64,000 bases of DNA from Streptococcus pneumoniae (GTDB lineage: Bacteria; Bacillota; Bacilli; Lactobacillales; Streptococcaceae). The position numbers were made by a program, and so were the translations under genes. A model generated the notes under the pieces. It saw only the letters and a list, made by a program, of their open reading frames with translations. It was not told where the DNA came from and did not search any database. Where the stretch lies: positions 1,302,001 through 1,366,000 of the forward strand of contig JBFDTN010000001.1 of the NCBI GenBank assembly GCA_040719455.1, in the 5' to 3' direction. Positions 59,342 through 64,000 of this stretch are shown here, piece by piece. The stretch's first letter is position 1; each line of letters opens with the position of its first letter.

Positions 59342-61034
59342 GGAACTTCACCCCCAACATCTCTGCATTGCTCTTGCCCGCAGGCACCATTGGAAGCACA
59401 TGCTCTTTTCTGGAAATATCCACTTCAATCAGCATCGGTACATTTTCTTGAAGAACTTCCAAATCATCGTACAAGGTCTCAGGATTCGCAAACTTATAGT
59501 GCTTAATGCCATAAGCTGCGGCTAACAGTTGAAAATCCGGCTCGCTTTCAAACACTGACTCGCTAGTCCGTCCCTCATAGAAGGATTCTTGCCACTGACG
59601 CACCATGCCCAAGGAGTGGTTATTGAGCAAAATAACCTTGATCGGAATACCGTATCCATTTAAAATAGCCAATTCTTGGTTAGTCATCTGAAAGCCACCA
59701 TCTCCGACAAATAAGACCACTTCCTTGTCTGGATTGGCTAATTTAGCACCGATAGCTGCTGGAATCCCAAAGCCCATCGTCCCAAGTCCGCCAGAAGTGA
59801 CCAACTGACGTTCCTCCTTATAAGGATAGTACTGAGCAGCCCACATCTGGTGTTGCCCAACGTCTGTGACGACAATCGCCTCACCTTTTGTCAACTCACC
59901 CACGCGCTCAATGACTGCCTGCGGCTGTACCACGCGCTCTTTTTTATCATAGGAACGCACGCGACGTTTATTATCAGTCACACGCTCAATCCATTTTTCA
60001 GTATGATTTTTAACCATAGGCTCATCCAGTAGCATTTGAAGCGTTTCCTTAGCATCTCCTACCACAGGAATATCCACCGCAATAATCTTGCCAATCTCTG
60101 CTGGGTCAATATCCACATGAACAACTTTGGCATTTTTCGCAAAGGTTTTCGGATTTCCCGTCAGACGATCATCAAAGCGCGATCCAATATTGATCATAAA
60201 ATCTGTCTCGGTCATAGCGATATTAGCCGCATAAGAGCCATGCATCCCTCCCATACCCAAGAATAAAGAATGGTCAGTCGCAATCGTTCCTTGCCCCAAA
60301 AGGGTTGTCACCACAGGAATCTGATAACGCTCTGCAAAGGCAATCAAATCCTTTGAGGCTCCAGCGTAGCTAACACCACCCCCTGCTAGGATAACAGGCT
60401 TCTTTGCCTTGGCTAATTGCTTGATAATCTTTTTAATCTGCAATTCATTTGGCAAAGTAACTGGCTGATAACTAGGCAAATCAACAGTCGTATCATAGAT
60501 AAAATCTGTCTCCTTAGCCGACACGTCCTTTGGCAAATCAATCACCACAGGACCCGGACGACCCGTTGTAGCAATATGAATGGCTTCTGTAATCACGCGC
60601 GGAATTTCAGCTGTTTCACGCACTTGGTAATTATACTTCGTAATCGGCATGGTAATACCGACAATATCTGCCTCCTGAAAGGCATCTTTTCCGATCCCTG
60701 AAATGCCGACCTGCCCTGTAAAGACAAGGAGTGGCACACTGTCACTCATAGCATCGGCAATCCCAGTAATGGCATTTGTCGCCCCAGGACCACTGGTCAC
60801 AATCGCTACACCAATCTTTCCAGTCGATTTGGCATAGCCCTCTGCCTCATGCAAACAGCCCTGCTCATGACGTCCCAAGATATGACGAATCCCTTTGAAC
60901 TGATAAATCGCATCATATAAAGGCAATACAGCGCCACCAGGATAACCAAAAATCGTATCCACACCTAATTCTAATAAGGTATCTAGCAGTAATTCCGAGC
61001 CTGTTTTAGGCGACTCAAGCGTGATTTTTTTCAT
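59334..61034 (-). CDS. ilvB: Acetolactate synthase large (catalytic) subunit
   Basis: A 566-residue TPP enzyme starting at 61034 (MKKITLESPKTGSELLLDTL) behind AAGGAG. The catalytic glutamate is in the GRHEQGCLHEAEGYA motif; the TPP/Mg motif is VGDGGFQMTNQELAILNGYGIPIKVILLNN (quoted by ends only: VGDGGFQM ... LLNN). It makes acetolactate and acetohydroxybutyrate. It is first in the branched-chain operon with a CodY-like box upstream. Confidence 0.97.
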   Translation of the reverse strand: MKKITLESPKTGSELLLDTLLELGVDTIFGYPGGAVLPLYDAIYQFKGIRHILGRHEQGCLHEAEGYAKSTGKIGVAIVTSGPGATNAITGIADAMSDSVPLLVFTGQVGISGIGKDAFQEADIVGITMPITKYNYQVRETAEIPRVITEAIHIATTGRPGPVVIDLPKDVSAKETDFIYDTTVDLPSYQPVTLPNELQIKKIIKQLAKAKKPVILAGGGVSYAGASKDLIAFAERYQIPVVTTLLGQGTIATDHSLFLGMGGMHGSYAANIAMTETDFMINIGSRFDDRLTGNPKTFAKNAKVVHVDIDPAEIGKIIAVDIPVVGDAKETLQMLLDEPMVKNHTEKWIERVTDNKRRVRSYDKKERVVQPQAVIERVGELTKGEAIVVTDVGQHQMWAAQYYPYKEERQLVTSGGLGTMGFGIPAAIGAKLANPDKEVVLFVGDGGFQMTNQELAILNGYGIPIKVILLNNHSLGMVRQWQESFYEGRTSESVFESEPDFQLLAAAYGIKHYKFANPETLYDDLEVLQENVPMLIEVDISRKEHVLPMVPAGKSNAEMLGVKFHA

Positions 61035-61056
61035 ACATCTCCTTTCAGTAATTTTC

Positions 61057-61115
61057 AATTTTCTAAAAATTCTAAAATCTTTCTACTATAATACCATTTT
61101 TGAAAAAAATTGCAA
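61057..61115 (-). promoter_or_regulatory. ilvB promoter with CodY-like box
   Basis: Minus strand TTGCAA (61115-61110), 16-nt spacer, TATTAT (61093-61088). Between promoter and start lies AATTTTTAGAAAATT (61071-61057), one mismatch from the CodY consensus AATTTTCWGAAAATT. This fits repression of ilvBNCA when branched-chain amino acids are plentiful (CodY role from family knowledge). Confidence 0.8.
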
Positions 61116-61189
61116 GAGAATCTTATCGAAAATTCAGATTTTTTCTATAAATCCGAATTTTCCGACTAAATACTCACAAAAGAATAAAC

Positions 61190-61490
61190 AAAAGAGAATG
61201 GGACTCAATCGCGATTTCGAAGAAATCAATTCTGTTAACTTCGCTTTCCAATTTTTAGGCTCAGGTATGAACAGTCACTCCCCTGACTATCTTCGCTTTC
61301 TAGTTTCCGAGCTCAGGTATGAACAGTCCACTGGACTGTTCATATCCCGCAAGTTGATACTTTCATAATTGAAAATTGTGAACGGTTGGAAATAGGGCTA
61401 ACGAAAAGCAATTCGCTAGCCCCTTCTAATAGAACGTTGATTTATCAATGTTTTACAAAGCAGACAAGAGTGCGTAAAACTGTTAGAACT
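61190..61490. repeat. Long intergenic repeat copy B
   Basis: A diverged inverted copy of about 44811-45070. It contains a perfect 13-bp-stem, 1-nt-loop hairpin at 61318-61344 (TATGAACAGTCCA / TGGACTGTTCATA). It also has a GATTTC-GAA-GAAATC hairpin near 61214, like the one near 19240, and two tandem copies of a TCAGGTATGAACAGTC module. No gene is evident. Confidence 0.7.
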
Positions 61491-61581
61491 ATAAAATGTA
61501 ATGAGGTCGGAACTTTTGTCCCAACCTCGTTTCTTTTAGATTTGAACTGTAACGCTTAAGCCAACTATCCGCAGTTCTTTC

Positions 61582-61885
61582 ATTTCCAACTTGCAATAGT
61601 TCATTGACTGCATTGGTAGAACCTACGATGCTTGTATTTCCCACCTGTTACACTCCCCAGCACTGCAACGAAAGAAACCGTTCTCCTATTTCACCCCCAA
61701 TAAGCTCCCAGGGTGAGAGGACAGAACCTGCGGTTCCTTTATCTCCAACTTGCAATAGTTCACTAAACTGTAATGAGAGAAACTTCGTTTCTTCTATTTC
61801 CAACTTACAATAGTTCCCCGACTGTATTGATGGAAGCTACGCTTCCTTTATTTCCAACCTCTAACAATCCACTGGATTGTTAGAG
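61582..61885. repeat. Degenerate hairpin repeats downstream of the response regulator
   Basis: Four to five degenerate units of about 55-60 nt share ATTTCCAACTTGCAATAGTTC and each carries a small palindrome of the type GAANC-NNCG-GNTTC (near 61735, 61783, 61832). The block ends in a perfect 27-nt palindrome (61859-61885, arms CTCTAACAATCCA / TGGATTGTTAGAG) that overlaps the stop codon of the regulator gene and lacks a U tract. No gene is supported in this stretch. Confidence 0.7.
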
Positions 61886-62479
61886 CCACCCATTTTCTTT
61901 GGCGATTTTGGTGGCTTCGGTGCGGTTTTCGGCGTTGAGTTTGCTGAGGATGTTGGACATGTAGTTGCGGATGGTGCCGTTTGAGAGGTACATTTGGTCG
62001 GCAATTTCTTTGTTGGATAGGCCCTCTGCAACTTTTTGAAGGAGAACCTGCTCCTGCTGGGTTAGGGGATTTTTCATGGTGAAAAAGCTCTCCATGAGCT
62101 CTGGCGAATACTCTTTTTGGCCTTGCCGCACGCGCTCAATGGTCCGCATCAGCTCAGCAATACTGCGTTCTTTCAGCACATAGGCATCCACATCCGCCCG
62201 AATGGCACGTTCAAAATAACCAGGCCGCTTGAAGGTGGTCACCATGATCACCTTTAAGCTCGGCAGCGCCTCTTTTGCCCACTCAAGGACATCTAACCCC
62301 GTCATCTCAGGCATCTCAATGTCTAAAATAGCGACATCTATCGTTTCCTTTTGTAAAATTGCTTGCGCTTCTAAGCCATTCTTGGCTGGGAAGACCTGAT
62401 TGACAGCTTCCTGCAATTCCAAGAGTTGGCAGAGCGCATCGCGCAACATGCTTTGGTCTTCAGCGACGAGTATCTTCAT
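61880..62479 (-). CDS. DesR/NarL-type response regulator
   Basis: A 199-residue regulator starting at 62479 ([18 protein letters not shown]). The receiver domain has the acceptor Asp in [16 protein letters not shown] (about residue 54). The C-terminal LuxR-type HTH is [20 protein letters not shown], then [19 protein letters not shown]. It overlaps the kinase gene by 20 nt. It resembles B. subtilis DesR and pneumococcal RR11-type regulators. Its partner kinase is broken by IS630, so it may now be unphosphorylated or controlled by another donor. Confidence 0.92.
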   Translation of the reverse strand: MKILVAEDQSMLRDALCQLLELQEAVNQVFPAKNGLEAQAILQKETIDVAILDIEMPEMTGLDVLEWAKEALPSLKVIMVTTFKRPGYFERAIRADVDAYVLKERSIAELMRTIERVRQGQKEYSPELMESFFTMKNPLTQQEQVLLQKVAEGLSNKEIADQMYLSNGTIRNYMSNILSKLNAENRTEATKIAKENGWL

Positions 62480-62991
62480 CTTTTTCTCCTTTTGGAATGT
62501 CCAGTTGAATTTGTGTCGGCTGCTTACTGGACACAATTTCCACTCTTCCTTGGTAGCGAATCAAGCGGTCACGAATGGAATGCAACTCCTCACCCGTCAG
62601 CTCCCCAAAGCCAATCCCATTATCTTCTACCAAAACCCGGACCCAGCCGTCTTGCTCGCTCAACTGGATACGGCAATGACTTGCTTGACTATGTTTGATG
62701 AGATTATTACACAATTCCCGCAGGGCCATGGTCAAAGCAGCCTCCTGCTCCCTACCCATTTCTATATTGTCTTTTTCAACCGTTAGCTCAACCCCTGCCA
62801 ACTCCAGCATATTTCCTAAAATTTGCAATTCTTCTTCCAAACTATGGAGTTTCAGAGCTTGGACAATCTGCCGCACTTCCTGCATGGCATTTTTGGTAAT
62901 ATCCCGCAAATCCTCGACTTCTTTCCTAGCCTTATCATAGGAATCACGCTCCATAAGCGTTAGCGCTAGCTCACTCTTATAGTCGTTTAGT

Positions 62992-63483
62992 CTATAAACA
63001 GTATTTTAGACTTTCATAGATAGACTTGCCAGCTCTAAGTAGCTCCCGAACCTTATGTTTGAGATTCGCCCAATAGTGTTCAATTGGATTGAGTTCGGGC
63101 GAATAAGGAGGTAATGGAAAAAAATAATGTCCTTTGTCTATGGCGAGTTTATCTAACCTGGCTTTGGGGTGAAAGCTAGCATTGTCCATCACAATCAGAT
63201 GGGGCTCTGACAAAGAAGGCAAGAGTTGCTTGTCAAACCACTTAGTAAAAAAGTCACTTGTCATGCTTTCTTTGTAAATCATAGGCGCAACAATATCCTG
63301 ACCAACCAGCCCTGCAACGACAGATGTACGTTCAAAACGACGACCACTTATCTTGTCATAGACCTTCACGCCTCTAGGTGCTCGACCTCGCTTTCGGTAA
63401 AGATAGGTATCAATCCCTGTTTCATCAATATAGACAATAGGGATGGTATCAAAGCAGGATAAAACCTCATGATACCGTCTCAC
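62992..63483 (-). CDS. IS630 transposase, catalytic (DDE) part (copy 2)
   Basis: 163 residues with the same sequence as the catalytic frame of copy 1, including VYIDETGID, IVMDNASFHP and PYSPELNPIEHYWANLK. Presumably expressed by frameshifting from the HTH frame. Confidence 0.9.
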   Translation of the reverse strand: MRRYHEVLSCFDTIPIVYIDETGIDTYLYRKRGRAPRGVKVYDKISGRRFERTSVVAGLVGQDIVAPMIYKESMTSDFFTKWFDKQLLPSLSEPHLIVMDNASFHPKARLDKLAIDKGHYFFPLPPYSPELNPIEHYWANLKHKVRELLRAGKSIYESLKYCL

Positions 63484-63490
63484 TTCCTCC

Positions 63491-63847
63491 TTATTTTGTT
63501 CGCTGTAGGTCGTCGTCTTTTTTTAAAGTGATACCGAGTTGCTTGAGAGCTGCCCAAACAGAGGAGATACGGCAGTTAAAGTGTTCTGCTATTTCCCGCA
63601 AAAAAGCATCCGGGTGTTGCTCTACATATGCTTCTAATTGATCTAAGGGAATTTTTCGAGACTTGGCAACTCGTGCTTTCCGCTCTAGGTGTCCTTGTTC
63701 TGCAAGCTGTTTTTCCCACACATACAACGTATTGGTACTAATACCAAAAACTGCACATGCTTCTTTTTTGGTGTGACCAGCAGTAACGTAGTCTATTACT
63801 CGTTTTCTAAAATTCAATTCGTAAGCCATAAACTTATTATAACACAT
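63491..63847 (-). CDS. IS630 transposase, DNA-binding part (copy 2)
   Basis: 118 residues matching copy 1 except His115 to Gln near the C-terminus (DDDLQRTK). It contains the HTH KEACAVFGISTNTLYVWEKQ. The likely start is the internal MAYELN. Confidence 0.88.
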   Translation of the reverse strand: MCYNKFMAYELNFRKRVIDYVTAGHTKKEACAVFGISTNTLYVWEKQLAEQGHLERKARVAKSRKIPLDQLEAYVEQHPDAFLREIAEHFNCRISSVWAALKQLGITLKKDDDLQRTK

Positions 63848-64000
63848 ACTGTTTATAAACTAAAGGAGTATAACACTTAACATGGCAAAGACATGTCCCA
63901 AGGTATCGTGCAAATCCTGCCCAATCCGATTGCGTTCATTTTCAGCTAAAAGCAGGTTAATCGAGGTATTTTTCTCAAGCAACTCTTCCTCTAGCTTAGC

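Larger units (their letters stand above)
62978..63872 (-). mobile_element. IS630-family insertion sequence, copy 2
   Basis: An 895-bp copy of the element at 25342-26236, in the same orientation, with the same ends and TA target duplication. The only difference I found is C at 63503 instead of A, giving DDLQRTK instead of DDLHRTK at the end of the first frame. It is inserted in the histidine kinase gene. Confidence 0.95.
62460..64000 (-). pseudogene. DesK-like sensor histidine kinase, disrupted by IS630 (5' end outside window)
   Basis: Two parts flank the IS. 63873-64000 encodes a coiled coil and the HisKA_3 H-box (ENERNRIGQDLHDTLGHVFA then ML). 62460-62977 encodes the second DHp helix and ATPase domain (VRVLVEDNGIGFGELTGEEL). 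Removing the IS and one TA joins them in perfect frame, reading FAMLSVKSELALTLMERDSY. The insertion follows the phospho-accepting His by about 12 residues, so no functional kinase can be made. The fragment from the ATG at 62954 could still be translated as an ATPase-only piece. Confidence 0.92.

Noticed and set aside
61604-61813. 69-codon plus-strand reading frame near the response regulator
   Set aside because: It lies inside the degenerate hairpin repeats, has no ribosome site and the composition follows the repeat units.

Overview
The window is from a low-GC Gram-positive chromosome and is very probably Streptococcus. The evidence is the gene content and order: hrcA-grpE-dnaK-dnaJ, secA-aroF-aroG-acpS-alr-recG, rsmH-ftsL-pbp2X-mraY, LPXTG surface peptidases and streptococcal IS types. 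The species cannot be fixed from sequence alone. PBP2X is clearly diverged from the pneumococcal protein as I remember it, so S. pneumoniae itself is unlikely.

Layout. (1) 1-3863: a minus-strand housekeeping run, yqeG-yqeH-yhbY-nadD-yqeK-isochorismatase-rsfS (ribosome assembly and NAD synthesis). (2) 3942-10104: the heat-shock cluster hrcA-grpE-dnaK-dnaJ on the minus strand, with two CIRCE operators and long repeat-filled spacers. (3) 10199-15202: a secreted/membrane DUF2207 protein, a PadR-DUF2812 membrane-protein operon with one frameshifted member, an LdcB-type carboxypeptidase and a phosphatase of the phosphoglycerate mutase family. (4) 15397-25122: a 26-residue small ORF, then recG, alr, acpS, two tandem DAHP synthases, secA and manA. 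(5) 25266-37687: an island of four large sortase-anchored peptidases on the plus strand: C69 dipeptidase, M26-type zinc metalloprotease, a second C69 dipeptidase and an S15 Xaa-Pro dipeptidyl-peptidase. Both C69 genes carry the same -10/cre promoter cassette. An IS630 copy lies between the first promoter and its gene. (6) 37691-42231: the mraY-pbp2X-ftsL-rsmH cell-division cluster. (7) 42304-44772: an autoregulated XRE operon of small membrane proteins, one of them interrupted by a stop codon, plus a GNAT enzyme. (8) 45095-47455: a polar amino-acid ABC transporter. (9) 47480-54985: an insertion-sequence island. IS1182 sits in the loop of the ABC-operon terminator. Beside it, one ISL3 element (perfect 8-bp target duplication) contains IS30, IS3 (itself containing IS982) and a second IS30. 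(10) 55070-61115: a small HTH-like protein, an SPFH protein and the ilvB-ilvN-ilvC-ilvA genes behind a promoter with a CodY-like box. (11) 61190-64000: intergenic hairpin repeats, a DesR-like response regulator and its DesK-like kinase, which is broken just after the H-box by a second IS630 copy.

The most interesting material is the surface-peptidase island. It looks like a catabolite-controlled, cell-wall-attached peptide-degrading system (endoprotease plus two dipeptidases plus a proline-specific dipeptidyl-peptidase). The IS activity is rewriting regulation at several points: a promoter cut off, a terminator split and a kinase broken. The intergenic hairpin repeats form a dispersed family shared by distant spacers in both orientations.
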